The notes under the pieces were generated by a model. It was not told where the DNA came from and made no database searches. It was given only the letters and a program-made list of their open reading frames with translations. Shown here piece by piece: positions 1 to 13,207 of a DNA stretch of 64,000 nt (its first letter is position 1; each line of letters starts with the position of its first letter). The stretch lies in contig RSEE01000008.1 of assembly GCA_003971905.1 (NCBI GenBank), forward strand, positions 682,001 through 746,000, written 5' to 3'. The DNA comes from Moniliella sp. 'wahieum'. Lineage: Eukaryota; Basidiomycota; Moniliellomycetes; Moniliellales; Moniliellaceae. The position numbers and the translations under genes are program-made.

Positions 1-3000
1 CGTAAGTGAGACGTGCACTCCCCCGCGTCAAGCCGGCCCTGCTCATTCAGAAATGTGTAACTGGCCTCGTAGTCTTCGTGGAGGTGGGAAGCTGCCCAAA
101 TTTTTCTTGTAATGACGATACAACGCGGGTCAAGTTGTGCGAATCGGTAAAGTCAAAGGCCAATAGCAAGGTTTTGAGACGCTCTTGGCGCTGCTTGTAA
201 GCGGGATCACTGTACAAGAGCAATTTGGTTGCACTGTAGATCGCTCCAAACTGGTCCGCATCGGCAACCACTTTTAGCGGGGCGCGGTTACACGGACCAA
301 ATTCGTCTGGTGAATTAGATGTTCTTGATCCTTTGGGACTTGCATCGGCGTCACAGCCGTATCCTCGTTAGCCAGACGAAGTGGATTGAAATGATCGTAC
401 TGCACCATGGGCGCAAAATGGGAGCTAAGCTGGTGAAAGCCTTCCCAGACGGTTTGATGTTCCTCCTGGTCGAACGGGTCTAGAAGCGCCTCGATCGGAA
501 GCACACGGGTGCATCGGCCTTGGCAACCCATAACTTGACACTGTCCGCAATGAAGAAGGTTCTGTTGAGAACGTGAGAGTTGATCTCGTGATCTAATGCC
601 ATGGGGTCGTGGACGCTGAAGGTGGTAAGACGCAAGCGCACGGCTGTAAGTACGACGGAAGAGGCCCTGTCCAGATCGCTGCGAAGAATGATCTGCGGAC
701 GCAAGATGGCGCAGACAGTACTCTTGCGTATCTCAAGCTCGGGAAGGATTCCACGATATGGATCGACTATCAACGACGGAGCAAGTGGAGGGGTGCCTTT
801 TTCCTCCGTCGTAGTCGCTCCTGCGGAATCGAAGAGACGAATCGTGTCATCCAAGAGGGCGCGAAGCATTTCCGCTCCTCCCCCAGGAGCAGCACTGGTA
901 TCGGGTTTCTGCCCCAAACGCAAATCTTGGATACTTTTGAGGGCAGCTGCTCGGAGAAAATGAGCCTGAGCCCGACGCATACCTCTGGAAACGTAGTACC
1001 GGAGGAGGATGTTCCTTGTACTCTCCGTCCAGAACAAAATGGGGCAATGCACCACATAACGATTGGAAAAGCGTTCCCAATGCCCATGAAGCTCGCTCAG
1101 CTCTCGTCGACGAGCCACCGTTTCGTCCGGTACATACGTCGGAACGGTCCACAACCCATCCGAATGGACTTTGCTCTTCGTGCGGAGAAGATCATCCGGA
1201 TCTTCCTGGTGTTTCTGGAGTTTATGCTTACGTCGATGGGTTTGCACCCCGCAGCCGTCCATTTGGGCGGGAACGAGTTCAGTAAAGTCACGAATAATGT
1301 GAATCGATCGTTGGCGGTGAGCCGTCTTCGGCTCCGTACGCAGTTCAGCAATTCGCTCATTTAGCAACTTTTGTTGGACCTGGTCCGGACCTAGAACGAA
1401 TTACAATGTTAGTACTTTATTATCCGGATCGATCATGAGAGAAGACGTACTGTGGCATTGGCCCATCAAGCATCTGTGTGTGCCTTCGTGGCCAAACTTG
1501 CTCTCGCCGTAGGCGCCCAAATGAGCATGCTCTCCTGCCTCTTTGGCAGCGGCGAAATTACCCTCCTTCATGGCACGTTCTTGATCTGCTTTGATCTGAA
1601 GTTCAATCTCTCTCCGCGTAGGAGTGCGGCGGAAGTAATTGGATGCAGGCCACTCCAGAACCTTCTCGCTACGAGCGCGAGCGGACCGCAACTCGGGTAC
1701 TCGGCCAATGCGTGAGCCCAATTCCACGTAATCCCGCATGTCCCCCAACCACTCGAATCGCCTTGCGACTCGTCTGGACCATCTTGCAGGAATACCGCCG
1801 CAGCCGAGTCGTCATTAAAATCATCGGCTTTGTCCCCCACATTGCAGCCCAGTGGGCCGCCCGACCGAGGTCGAGAATCCTGGCCGCACAGACCCGCATC
1901 TCTCCCCCTCGGCAATCAACCTCAGCAGCACTAATGGGCTTGTGGAGTCCAGTCTGGGTTTTTCCGGCAGCGTTCTTGAAAAACGTTTCTTGCTGCCGCT
2001 GGTGCAAATCAACATTGAACGTCTCCACCCGCGCCTTGAGTCCGAGGAACAAGTTCGCACCCCGTCGGTGCCGCGCCGCATCGTGTGGAGGTAAATGTGG
2101 GGAGAAGAACATTGGTGCCAGGTCGATTCGATACTTGATCGTTGCGCAATGTTGCCCAAACTTCGGGGAGGGGGAAGGGAGCGAAGGGAATAATGGGCCC
2201 GCACGAATGGGAAGACTGAGGGCACTATTGAACAGAGCGACCCAGGCAAAAAAGTGAGCAGAAACGAGGGGCGTGACATACAGACTGTTGGTGTCCCTCC
2301 CTTCTGTCGAGCGAGCGTGAGAGCGAACCGAGAGTGAGAGATGGACATGATGGTGTCTCCATCCAATATAGGAGTCACCGCGTGCAGCAGTAGAGAGCGT
2401 ATCCAGATATTCGGGGGTGCGGGGAAGCACCTTCCAATGGGATACTGTGTTGAAGAAGCGGCATGAGCGATAAAATGCGTTGGGGCTTGTACACTTGGGA
2501 TGGCTCACGCAATCTGGCCCACTGCAGGTCCGTTCCAGAACAAAGCCACACCCCCATACCACGTTTCCATTGAGCGACCACACCACCTTCTGTAGTGGTA
2601 TGGGGGGCAAATCGATACGATGTGGTCCATCTTGTGAAGGCACACTTCCTTCAGTTGCAATCGAGCCCGGTCCATGCGGACGGGCCCTCAGGGAAACCAG
2701 GCCGCAAGCGAGAGGGGTAGCAAAGACGTTCAGATCAGGAATAGCCAGTTCATAGCTCCCAGAAAAGATCTGGATTACCTCGCGCTCTGAGTTTTGCGGG
2801 GGAGCAATTTGGACCCGCACTCCACCAGACCATACCTGGACCCAGCCAGCCCCATGGCCTCGGAGGTTATATGGATCCCGACTTCCTTTCTGTATGACAC
2901 AAAACAAGTTAGTTCCAAAATCCGACATGTGTGAGAAGACGCGTACCAAGAAAAGCTGCACAGCCGAAGGCGCATCCACCAGAAGCTCAAAGCTCCCATG

Positions 3001-6000
3001 GAGAATGAGTGGGATCTTATCCCAGAACCCGATTTTCGGGCTGGGATCGAGTGGAGGCGAGCTGAATCCGTCAAATACCTTGGTAACTTCCGCAATGGCG
3101 GGGGACATGGACTGCCCCCAAGCTAGCTGCAGGGGCGCGGTAGACCGGATTTGAACAACGGGGTGGCCAAACATCTTGGTTGGCATAGTGACCTTCGGAA
3201 TTTGCAGGACATAGTCTGTCCCGCAGGCACCGATACAGTCGGCATGAACGAGGCAGGCTTGGAGATGACAAGTAGATCGCTCATCGCCCATCTGCTCAGC
3301 AATACACAGATCCGTAACAAGATGGAAAGCCGCAGGTGAGTGGGGTTCTCCTTTTGGTGGTCGTGCCGGGTCGAACGGTTCGATGGTGTCCGGAAGAACA
3401 TGCACCAAGGGCAAAGGGTAGTCGCGCAAGGAGCATAGCCACTCATCCATCTCCCACTCAAGGTGCATGGGTATAAAAATGGAGAATGTCAGCCCCTCTG
3501 GAATGGGATCGCCGAAGGAATCGATATAGTCCCGGGCCGATGGCTCTGTCGCTGCAAACGTGTAAGGTTGGGACAAACGTAGGTCAACATGCGTCATAGT
3601 CGAGCGGAAGAGAGGGGAACAGAGGTGCATATCCCGAAGATGCTGCCAAGGACGTTGCGAGTTAGTGCTCCCGGCATCCCAGTTGGCCATCACGGTGGGC
3701 GCAACGGGATAGAGTCCCCGCAGCTTGGCTCGAACCTGTTCCTCCTTCTGTCGCACCTCATCCTTCGCGTTATTGGCGACCTTGATCCATTCCTTCGAGT
3801 TGTACTCCTTCAGTCTATAGTGGACGGCTTCAATCGTCGCGGTGACGGAATCAGTGGAGTTTGAGGCGTCATCCTCCGATTCGTAGAGCGACCCAGGCTC
3901 CGGGGTCTCCCTCTCTGATATGGAAGAGGTGCTCGACGCAGGGTGTCCAAAACCTTTTGTTCGGAGCGGTGATACTTTCCGCTGAGCAACGATGGAGCTT
4001 CCTGAACGCTGCAGCGAGGAGAGAGTCCGGGAGTGATGCAGTTTGTGCTTCTCCCAGCCAAAGGAAGGCCTATTTCGAGCCGATCCGGCCGGATTCGCCG
4101 AACGATGAGAAGAGAGAAGCGCTTCCATCTCATCCTGGAAAGCCGCTTCTCGCTCTGCACGGTAATGCGCTTCATCTGACCCAACGCGCTGGTAGATGCG
4201 CAGAAAAGAGTCCAATAGACTGTCCTCCATCTCGATCACAAGAGTACGAAGGCGCAAACGTATCGGTGGAAGCGGGAGGGGTTTCATCTCGCTGGGCGCA
4301 ACCTTGTAGTCCAACTGTCCCAATAGGGCTTCATGGGCCAACTGCTTGGTGGCCTTGACTCCTACCGACGTGCCCACAACCACTTCGTGGAAAACGAATT
4401 GGAACGGAATGCACAGGTGCGCATGTTTGCCCGTCACGAGCAATGAAGGCCAATGCTTGGTTTCCTCCACCATCTGTTTTGCTGGGCCAAGTGGCTCCGA
4501 TGGCTCGGTGAATGTAGTGGATGAAGCGGTGATGATATTGCTCGGATCTAAGCGCAAGGTGGACCAATCCACCTCAATCGCACCGTCATCCCAGCCAACC
4601 AATTCAGCCCACTCTAGCTCATCCAGAGGCTTCCAAAGGCCCATCTTGTTTTGGTGCACAGCCCCAACCAAATGACGAAACTGGAAGAGAAAGTTAGGTA
4701 ACTTGAGCGCCCCATTCTCGCCCCTAGGAAGTGGGAAAGACAAGCTCTGATGCGCCGAGATATCAGCCACTCCAAAGAAGAGAGATGAAGCCCATTGGGG
4801 AGACGAATCGGCATGTCCAGTCTTCCGAAGGTTAAATCGAAGGAAACGGATCTTGGTTTAGAACTAGTGGATATGCCATCCCTTTCGTCTGATTCGGACT
4901 CTGGCTGGACTTGCGAAGAGAATGGAGCTGCCGTCCCAGAAGACGAGTCCATTGCCTTTTTCGCTGCCACCCATACCCTTCGCACAGCCGCAAGGGCCAT
5001 AAATAGAACATAGGTGTTGGCCAGCTCCGTCACAACGGTAGTGCAGGCTGGGAACCGGGAGCGGATGATGATTTCGTTCCCCACGCCCGTGGAAGGCGGA
5101 AGGATCACGTCAAAGGTGCTTAAGGGGACGTGCAGGAGCAGGTGGGGGCGATGCTCAGTCTCAACGTCAGGGAAGGGAGGGGGCCCCGGAGGCCCCGGGC
5201 CTTCCTTCCCGACGGAGATGGGTCGATCGCCATCACATTCAATTCATACATTGTTGAACGTATGAGTAAGGCTTCTCCAGTACTCTGAGACTGAAAAAAG
5301 GCGGCATCCAGCGCGTCGGGCTCCAAGTTCAGTTGGCGTCGGCTTTGCTGGGAGGTAAACCACGCCTCGCTTTCCCGGGGAGACGTACGGACCGCTGCGA
5401 GCTCCATTCGCCAGGGGGAAAGAGTGTGCGGATGCCGGTGACAGAACTGGTTAGAGGCGGGAGGGGTGGGCAAAAGGGAGGAAGCTGGTATGCCAGTGTA
5501 GTGGCGGGGGCGAAACCTGGTATGGGAGTTAGCACAGCCAAAACAAGAGGAAGGAAGAACAGCGTACCATCCCTGCATGCCGGTGGAGGCGGTGGCGTTG
5601 AGGAATTGGTGGGTGTCTGAGGGGAAGTATGCTGACCGGCAAGGTGAGGGCCGCGTTTCGGATCCAGCGCCGCACACCTCCCATCAAAGTCTAGGAGATT
5701 GAGGTTAATATAGAATCGATGGGAGTGAGAGGGAACCTCATCTGCTGCGGTACCGACCGTACGAGCAGGGTGTTCGAACTCGCTTGCAATGGGCGGGCGT
5801 GGAGGGCGTGGCACGGATGTATGGGCTTGGCGCACCAGCTCCGTCATACGTCCTGTGGCAGCGGCGAGGTTCTCCAATACTAGCCAAGTGAATGGGGTAT
5901 CGAGCTTGACCCTTATCGCACGAGTGCAGCCAGTAAGGGTACCCTGGGTATGGACGTGGATGGAAGGCTGCCGACATTGGTCAACAGTAGACCCAGCCGT

Positions 6001-8183
6001 CATGTTTCCCTCAAGCAATGCCTCGAGAACGTCGAGGATGGTCTCATTTTCCGTCAAGCGAGCTGCGTCGAAGCAGAGACGAGAGAAGCCAGCAGAAACT
6101 ATGCTGCGGGATTGAAGGATTCCCTCACGGGGTGGAAGGTGCTGGATGTCCGCATGCAACTCCCTCGCCCTTGCGATGAGGCAGGTCCGATCTGGTCCAC
6201 TGACGGTCCCCTTCACCTCTCGTACCGACAGTTCCGCCAGAAGTACAATCCTAAATTTGGAAACGAGGCGGTCTACCAGAAGAGCCACAGGGTCGCCGCG
6301 TGGATTGTTCTTCGAAGACGAGGGGTGCTGCCGCATCATCCGTATCAAAGCAGTGAGGAGGCTGGTATAGTCGTCCGGCGGGTGATCCAAAGGAAGGGAC
6401 CAAAACCCATGAATCTTGGAGACTCCCACCTCAGCGTGAAGCAGGGCGGATTACCGTCGTTCGGAACAAGAAGCTGATACCTTCCCTTAAGAGTCTGCAG
6501 GGATCCTAGGGGGTTACCTGCGAGGAGATCGATATCCTGTGAAGAGATAAACGCGGGGAAGAGACGGAGGTGAACGTGGTCTAATGACCAGGTTCCGATC
6601 AAATCGATAATCCGCGGTTGCTGTTCGCTCTTGCGCATTGCCTGGTTTAGTTTCCACGCCCATCGAAACAGTCCGCCTTGTTTCTTCTCCAAAAGCGCGG
6701 ACGGTGTGAGCTGAAAGGATGACGGGCCAACATCGAAGGATAAGAGAGATCCATCGTGAGACCCCCCCTTGACAGGGTTGGGCGAAGTCACTGCATATAA
6801 CAGGCGCACGGCACCCAGCCGGACGTCGGACTGATGCACAAGCCGCAGCCAGGCAGGAGCACGAGACGTCTCCTTGAAAAGCTCCGATGCAGGGGGGGTA
6901 TCATTAGAAGCGGGGGAGGGTACACTTTGCCTCCTCCGTTGCGCTGACGCTTTGGCCAGACGAAGAAGAACAAGCAGGGCATTGATGTCAACCACCACCG
7001 GTGGTAGGGTCACATCGGCTCCAATGGCGCGCAGCGAAGCCTCAAACGGCCCCCAAGAGAAGGAAAAACGTTCCTCCTGTTCTTGACCACCCAAACTTTC
7101 CTGCTCCGCCGCTAGAGGCAGATCAAACCCAAAGCTCAACACCGGTTCGTCACGCCGACTTTCGTCTTTTTCCATGGTCGCAAAGCGAATGGTGGTGTAG
7201 ATGTTCGTCTTTATGAAGACGTGGCCTTTGTCTGGGCAATGGACGACGGAGCGAGACATCGGCGAGTCCGGGAGAGAGGTGGAATCTGCCTCATCGATTC
7301 CACCCCAAGAGCTGCAAGTGCCCTTCCAAGAAGAACCAGAGGAGAACGACCAAAAGTGAGTGGACTGGGCAGAAGGGAAGGCTTGCCGTGGGTAAGGTAC
7401 GGAGGATGGGACCATATAAACTTGTACATCTGCCCACGACACCCGCGCCACCAACTTCATCCGCAATGACACGGATGCCGCATTCATCAACGATTCGTCC
7501 AGCTCATTGGACTTGGAGGTGGGCAGACCCTCCTCGGTGCCAAAGGAGGGCCGACGAAGAGGAGTGCCAAGTCCGCCTTGCCCCGAGCCAGAGCGAGCCG
7601 CCCAGCTGAGGTGAATGTGCCGAATACGTAGGTGTACGCTTGATGGTGCGGGCTCCGCATCAGGCACGTCCCACTCATGAGAGGGGGTCCATTGGACTTG
7701 TAGGCGGGAGATATCGATGTCGATGAGCGCGGCAAGGAAAGGCAAGACTAAAGTCTGGAAAAGGACTGCGACGACAAAGCGGCCAAAAGAAATAGCTGCA
7801 GCAACGAAGCGCGTCATGCCAAAGCGTCCAGCCGCATGTCCGCATGTGGTGAGGAAGCGCACGTGGAAGTAGAAGAGGCGTCGTAACATGAGGGACGAGG
7901 CCGGGCGAGGGCGCTGCACCTGGGCAGGGATGGAGACGAACGTGAGCTGGGGATCGCTGACGACAAGAGAAATTAGAGCGTAGCCCGGATCTGCCCGAAT
8001 GCCGTTCCATCGGAGTGAGAGATACGCGATGGAGGCGCTGACATCGCGTGTGCTGCGGGCGCTGCGACCCGCCAAACGGACAAGGCCACGTTTGGCAAGG
8101 GCCCAGAAGAGCATGTAGATGCCCACGGCGACCAGCAGGGCGCCAGCGACAGCCGCCCAACTGGGTATGTGGTAGGGCTGCAT
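1..8183 (-). CDS. FMP27: FMP27/Hob-type bridge-like lipid transfer protein (BLTP2 family), C-terminus cut by window edge
   Basis: Very large protein read leftwards from the ATG at 8183. Residues from about 8 to 30 form one hydrophobic segment (WAAVAGALLVAVGIY...), the N-terminal anchor typical of the family. The family signature GFWDK appears as PSPKIGFWDKIPLILHGSF near 3016-3050, followed by the conserved SYIGWRHHHVHLSLSV and KYRIDLAPMFF stretches. Towards the left edge come RDYVELGSRIGRVPEL, RNILLRYYVSRGMRRAQ and DPAYKQRQERLKTLLL, all FMP27-like. Known role of the family: a long hydrophobic groove moving phospholipids at ER-plasma membrane contacts. The frame jumps several times. Near 6440-6460 one base seems missing between VPND and HAEVGVSKIHGFWSLP; other jumps lie near 5300 and within 1370-1750, and some of these could be introns. 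The family assignment is secure; exon borders are not. The stop codon lies outside the window. Confidence 0.88.
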
Positions 8184-8216
8184 GCTGGCCTCAGCAGCGA
8201 CGAAGGAGGCAGCGCA

Positions 8217-8286
8217 GCAGGCGATACGTGGCAGGCGGTGCGAGGCAGGCGGTGCGAGGCAGGCGATGCGAGGCAGGCGATGCAAG
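8217..8286. repeat. 14-bp minisatellite, five copies, in the FMP27-MOG1 divergent promoter
   Basis: Five head-to-tail copies of a 14-bp unit of the form GCAGGCGRTGCGAG: 8217-8230 (diverged), 8231-8244, 8245-8258, 8259-8272 and 8273-8286. The array ends about 34 bp before the FMP27 start codon, so it probably lies in the 5' leader. The FMP27 frame is open through it, so an N-terminal extension with repeated LPRIAC-type units is possible but less likely, because the ATG at 8183 directly precedes the membrane anchor. Confidence 0.85.
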
Positions 8287-8642
8287 CGCAGGCGGGGTGG
8301 ACAGCTACGCGCACACGATGTTGGATGGTGGGGGCACACCTCGAGCAAGGCCAAGACGGTCTGTAAGCGGCCGCATTACAGCCGAAGCCACGCTGAGCCT
8401 CAGCGCTGCGCTCAGTGAGTGCTCAGTACGCGCAGTTCAGCCTCGCTCACGTTTTCATCACCTCCAGCTGAGCAAGCTGAGGCCCTGCCATGCACTTGCC
8501 TGCTCGCATGCCGCATATCAATGCCCTTCAAATTGGGAATCTGCGCATGACGTAATCGGACCCTCTCTTATTCCTCCGACTCCCGTCCCCCTTGACCGTC
8601 TTCGCGTCGGCCCATCCTTGGTCCGCACAGACCAACACGAAA

Positions 8643-9251
8643 ATGCCCCAAGTCTACCAGCTCTTTGGCGGTGCCATCACGGCAGACTATGTGGTGCCCC
8701 TGATTGACGCAAGCGACCTACGCCAGGTGCCCGACACTCAGGAAGTCTATCTTAGCCCGCGCGACGGCGCGAGCTATGTCCTGGATGTGCTCCAGCCCTC
8801 CCTGCCCGCCACCTCGACGCCCGAACAGGCCATCAAGCAGCACTTTGACAATCTCGCCCACGACAACGATGCCCACTCGGCAGCGGTGCACAAGGTCTCC
8901 GCCTGCTCCCCCGGGCCAGCACAGGAGGAGGGAACACCGACCCCGGTCCTGCTCGAGGGGGTGCAGTACGTCAAGAAGACGGGGCAGGGCAGGCCGGTGG
9001 ACGAGGTCGGGATCTACCTTGCTCTCTGGCGTCTCGCCCCGCGCAAGGAGTATGATCTCCTCTTGTCACTCAACATTCCTCGGCCTCACCATGCTCAGGG
9101 CAGTGTTCCTGAGCCCGACACCGTTCCCGACCCCACGGCTGCCGACAAGGAGGCCGGCGCGGTGTCCGCCGAAACAGAACAGCTGTACGTGGCCCGGTTC
9201 AAGCAAGCCGTGGCCTCCCTCGCCATCCGCGACTGGGGCTTGTTCGTATAA
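8643..9251 (+). CDS. MOG1: Ran-binding nuclear import factor Mog1
   Basis: An intact 202-codon frame. The N-terminus MPQVYQLFGGAITADYVVP followed by IDASDLRQVPDTQEVYL is the Mog1 hallmark (yeast has a matching LYGGAITTVVPPGFIDAS...REVPDTQEVYV region). The tail FKQAVASLAIRDWGLFV ends as in the family. Mog1 binds the GTPase Ran and releases its nucleotide, helping recycle Ran in nuclear protein import. The ATG at 8643 is chosen because homology begins there and its context AAAATGC is good; the frame is open further upstream to 8592. A low-complexity insert (about residues 75-95 and 160-180) makes it slightly longer than the yeast protein. It is divergent from FMP27 with 459 bp between start codons. 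No frameshift is seen. Confidence 0.93.
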   Translation: MPQVYQLFGGAITADYVVPLIDASDLRQVPDTQEVYLSPRDGASYVLDVLQPSLPATSTPEQAIKQHFDNLAHDNDAHSAAVHKVSACSPGPAQEEGTPTPVLLEGVQYVKKTGQGRPVDEVGIYLALWRLAPRKEYDLLLSLNIPRPHHAQGSVPEPDTVPDPTAADKEAGAVSAETEQLYVARFKQAVASLAIRDWGLFV

Positions 9252-10605
9252 GTACACCCCAACCTGCAATCTCGTGGCACCTCATCCATCACTCCCGATG
9301 CACTTCATCAATCATCCTGCACCAGCCCCTCTGCCGTTTCCCTTTCTCCAGCCCAAGCTACCTTACCTGTTTGCTTCGGAGCTTCAGTCCCGCGTCGGTA
9401 CTCTATATACACCGCATCTTGCTCTTCATCTTCGTGCGTGATGAACTATAGCTCCGCGCATCCCGCATCACGCATCCTTGTAGGCCCGTACAGACAAGGG
9501 CCCGTATGGTAGGCGTTTCTTTGACGAAGTGGAACAAGGTGAACCGGACCTGGCGCCTCAGACCTCAGAACCCGGCGCGTAGGTTATACTGTTGTACTTG
9601 GAGAGGAGTGCGGCTAAAACTTAAACGTGTGCGTCTCGGCTTCCGCGCCGCCTGTGTTCGGATATTGGCGGGGGCGGAGAAATGTATGACAGCGGACAAG
9701 GCAACGGGTCGGAGTGCCCATCTACCGATCAATCTACCTGCCCTGGGCCGGGTTGCGCCCAGTTGCGCCTGCCCATCTGTAAAGTAGCCTGTCGGAAACC
9801 GGTCGTGACACGTCGGTGCGTGTGAGTACCGAATGCTAAACGACGAAAACAGCAGAGACAAGAACGCATCGGAGTTCCTTGGGCCTGAAGCTGCTTGAAG
9901 CTTGAAGCTTGAAGCTTGAAGGGCTTGAAGGTCCTGAATACCTGAAGCTTTGAATCTTTAAGATCTCTCAGATCCCACGCTTCAAGCTTCAAACTGCAAC
10001 GTTCAAGGTACGTTCAAGCTTCAAGTTCTTGAAGCTGACAGAAGGGGCCTTGCCCAAAACGGAGTGGGTCAACAAAGCACGTCAGAGAGTCCGCCCCACC
10101 CAGAAACGCATCGCCGGTGCATCCCCCACCTGCTTGCATTGATATCCCCGCACCTGCCACACCCGCCCTTCAGACCCTCTTGAAAACAGCATCGACGGAA
10201 GTACCCCTCAAAAACCCCACATGGCCACTGGGGCAATATGAGCGCTATATTGTGTACTAGTCCGCTGACCCTCAGCCACACCCGGCCGGCAGCAGGGTAG
10301 AAGCCGCGGCGAACCCTAGACCAACCCCTTGGGAACAAGTGAACTGCCGCCAGCGCCTCAGGCGCGGCTGGGCGCGGCCTGGCACCGCGGCTCTCTCGGC
10401 CATTTTGCCTCTTGCAGTACGAAATAGTGACCAATAAATAGGCGGCAGTCCCAGTTGTTTTAGCTCTCGATATGGACTCTCTTTGGAGATAAAAGCCCTC
10501 TCTCGGTGGGCACCTTGGGAGCGAGGGTGAGTATTACCAGCCCCGCCAACTAACCCATCTAATTTTCCGCAACCATCACTCCCGCGGTCTCAATCTCGGA
10601 CGCTG
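9252..10605. repeat. Intergenic region with GCTTGAA heptamer array
   Basis: No gene is supported here. 9893-9920 is four perfect copies of the heptamer GCTTGAA, followed by degenerate copies on both strands up to about 10035 (CTTGAAGG, TTCAAGCTTCAA). Such AAGCTT-centred units recur at 15650, 16015, 36690 and 51800. The remainder (10040-10605) is the presumed promoter of the MFS transporter. Confidence 0.7.
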
Positions 10606-12304
10606 ATGGATGTGGAATCCTCTCCTCCAACACAGGAGGAATCCAGCTGTGAGCCCCAATGTCTGTTAGATCGTATGCCCTCACTGTCCTCACATGGGAG
10701 CAGTTCTGGGTCCTCCCTAAATGTGGCCCAAGCCGCGAGCAAAGACAACGAAAAAGAATCGGACATGGCGCCCGTGGTGGTCCAATGGGATGAGGGGGAG
10801 GCGGCCAACCCCCTGAACTGGAACAAGACGTACCGCTGGTTCCTGTCCTATTGGGGCGGGGTGCTTGTTGGGTGCTCCACCTTCATCTCCACTGTGCCAA
10901 ATGGAACCCTGGATGAAATTCTCGCCGAGTTTCACGTCTCGCACGAGGTCGGGGCCTTGATCATCAGCTTGAATGTCTTGGGCTTTGCTGCGGGTCCGTT
11001 GATTTTTGGACCATTGAGCGAGCACGTGGGCAGGAAGCCCGTCTTTCTCCTTTCCACCCTAGGAACTTGTTTGTTTTCCCTTGGCTGCGCCCTCGCCCCT
11101 AACATTGGAGGCCTACTCGTCTGTCGTTTCCTTGGAGGAGTATTTGCCGCTGCCCCGTATGTCTCTACTTCACGGCTCTTGTTCCACCGCAGTAAGCAAT
11201 TAACCATCCCCTCTTTCCTTTCCAGACTCGTTATCTCGGGATCACTGATCGGAGATCTATGGAACCCCATTGGGACTCAGATGATTGGCTACGGGGTCTT
11301 CCCATCGCTTGGGCCCTCGCTCGGGCCTCTGGTCAGTGGGGCAATCTCCGTAACAGGCACCAGTTGGAGGTGGTCATTCTGGGTGGCGACGATGTTCAGT
11401 GGGAGTATGGGCGTTATCGCCGTCTTCTGTGTGAGAGAGACGTATGCTCCCATTCTATTAGTTCAGAAGGCTAAACGGTTACGAAAAGAGTCGCAAACAA
11501 CAGTAACGTATGTAGCACCAATGGAGCTGGTGCCACTCAAACCCAGGGAATTGTTGAGCAAGACGCTTCTCAAGCCTTTTATCATGTTGGTCCAAGAGCC
11601 TATGCTGGTTGGCTGCACACTTTTGTTGAGCTATGCTTTTGGTCTCCTCTACCTCATCTTTGAGTTTTATTCGTCGTACCGGGAAATTTACGGGCTAAAC
11701 CCATTACAAGAGGCGCTATGCTTTCTTCCTTATCTGGTCGGATCCCTCCTCTCCTGCGTCGCATTCTACACGATCGTCGCCCCGCGGTACCAACGCGATC
11801 TGGATGCCGCCAAGGCCAAGGACCCAGACGCCAAGCTTCCTCCCGAAAAGCGATTACCCATTGTACTCGTATGGGCCATGCATGGCTATAAGTTTCTTTT
11901 GGTTCGGCTGGGCCAGTTACAAAAAAGCGTACGGCCCTCTCCCCCCACTCTTTCTCTTCAGAACAAAAGTCTAACCAATGAGACTGATATACAGGACGTT
12001 GTGGGCGCCACTCTTTAGTGGACTGCCACTCGGATTTGGCATTGCAAGTGTCTTTCTGGGCACCATGAATTATCTTGTGGAAACCTACCGTTCCCACAGT
12101 GCGATCGCCCTTGCGGCCCAAACCACGGTTCGGTGTTTGGTAGGCGGCGGGTTCATTCTGTTTGCAAACCAAATGAAGGCGCGCTTGGGAGTTCATTGGG
12201 CGTCCTCCCTGTTGGGCTTTTTGGCACTGCTTCTCACCCCCATCCCGTTTGTTTTGTGGTTGTATGGAGCCAAGCTCCGGTCTTGGTCCAGATTTGCCTT
12301 CTAA
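10606..12304 (+). CDS. MFS multidrug/polyamine-type transporter (DHA1 family), one apparent frameshift
   Basis: Twelve-helix major facilitator of the fungal drug:H+ antiporter-1 type, expected in the plasma membrane. An N-terminal cytosolic tail of about 65 residues ends in NPLNWNKTYRW, the usual entry to helix 1. The MFS motif GPLSEHVGRKPV follows helix 2. Helix regions include FLGGVFAAAPLVISGSLIGDLW, formed across an intron at 11157-11225 (69 bp). A second intron is likely at 11929-11994 (66 bp, branch CTAACC), restoring ASYKKATLWAPLFSGLPLG. The C-terminus KLRSWSRFAF fits the family end. Between LPIVLV and MAISFFWFGW (11868-11882) the frame shifts by one base with no room for an intron; removing one T near 11871 restores it. 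Whether this is a true lesion or a consensus error is undecided. The substrate cannot be inferred. Confidence 0.82.
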
Positions 12305-13207
12305 CCTTGCGACCACTCACGCCCCCTGGCCCGCATATTACCCTGCTCTTTGGGCTTCTATATACCCTGTCGTATTCACCAAATATATGGCAGGAGCTGC
12401 CGCTGTCATATTGAGCGGTTTCTTCATCCCTAATACTCTATTGGGGAGGAAGAGACAATATATTAACCCACTGCATGGGAAAACAGGGAACCTACCCCCC
12501 AAGGGGAAAGATGGGCCAAAGCCCTCTGGCGCGCCTGGGGAAGAAATTGTCGAGGTGAGGGAGGCGAGGAGTGCGCGTAGCACAGCCTCGGACAGGCCCC
12601 ACTAGTCTTCACCTCTGAGAGACCTGAGATATGAGAGTCGCACCCCGTCGTTGACTCTTTATTATTGTGGCCATCTTCATGTTTTCGTGTATCGGTGCCA
12701 CCACTCTGATGCTCGGGTTTTTGTATTCTAAGCTCTTCATAAGGGGTTTCTACTCAGTACTCAGTACGTACTCTTCATTCTCGCCTGCAAGCTTCTGAGT
12801 ATCGGAGTGGATCTGAGGTCTGTGCCGATAAACTAGTACTGCACAACTATGAGCTCCTACTGTAGCCCATATCACATGTCACATGTCAAATCCGATCAGT
12901 ATGTCCTAGTGGCGTGACGCGTGACGTCTGATGATGATGCATGATGCACATGATGGAACCCGTCCATGTGCAGGACCATCGATCATCGACCCGGCCTCAG
13001 GCCTCAGGACTGAGTGTACTCAGGGTACAGCCTGTACTCCGGCTGAGGCCCTGAGGGCCTGAGGCTCAGCCGGAGCAGAGATCTCAGACTGAGAGGTACC
13101 AGCTGTTGTTGGAGTGTGGTGGCATGTGGCACCACTTGGTGTGATGGCTGGATCGGCCATGTCGTTGGCGAGCGGAACTGGCTATAGAGCTCCGCAACTC
13201 GCGCGCT

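Noticed and set aside
12249..12605. Open frame with a hydrophobic segment just after the MFS gene
   Set aside because: It overlaps the end of the transporter, lacks a proper start and family motifs, and the transporter already ends as expected at 12304.
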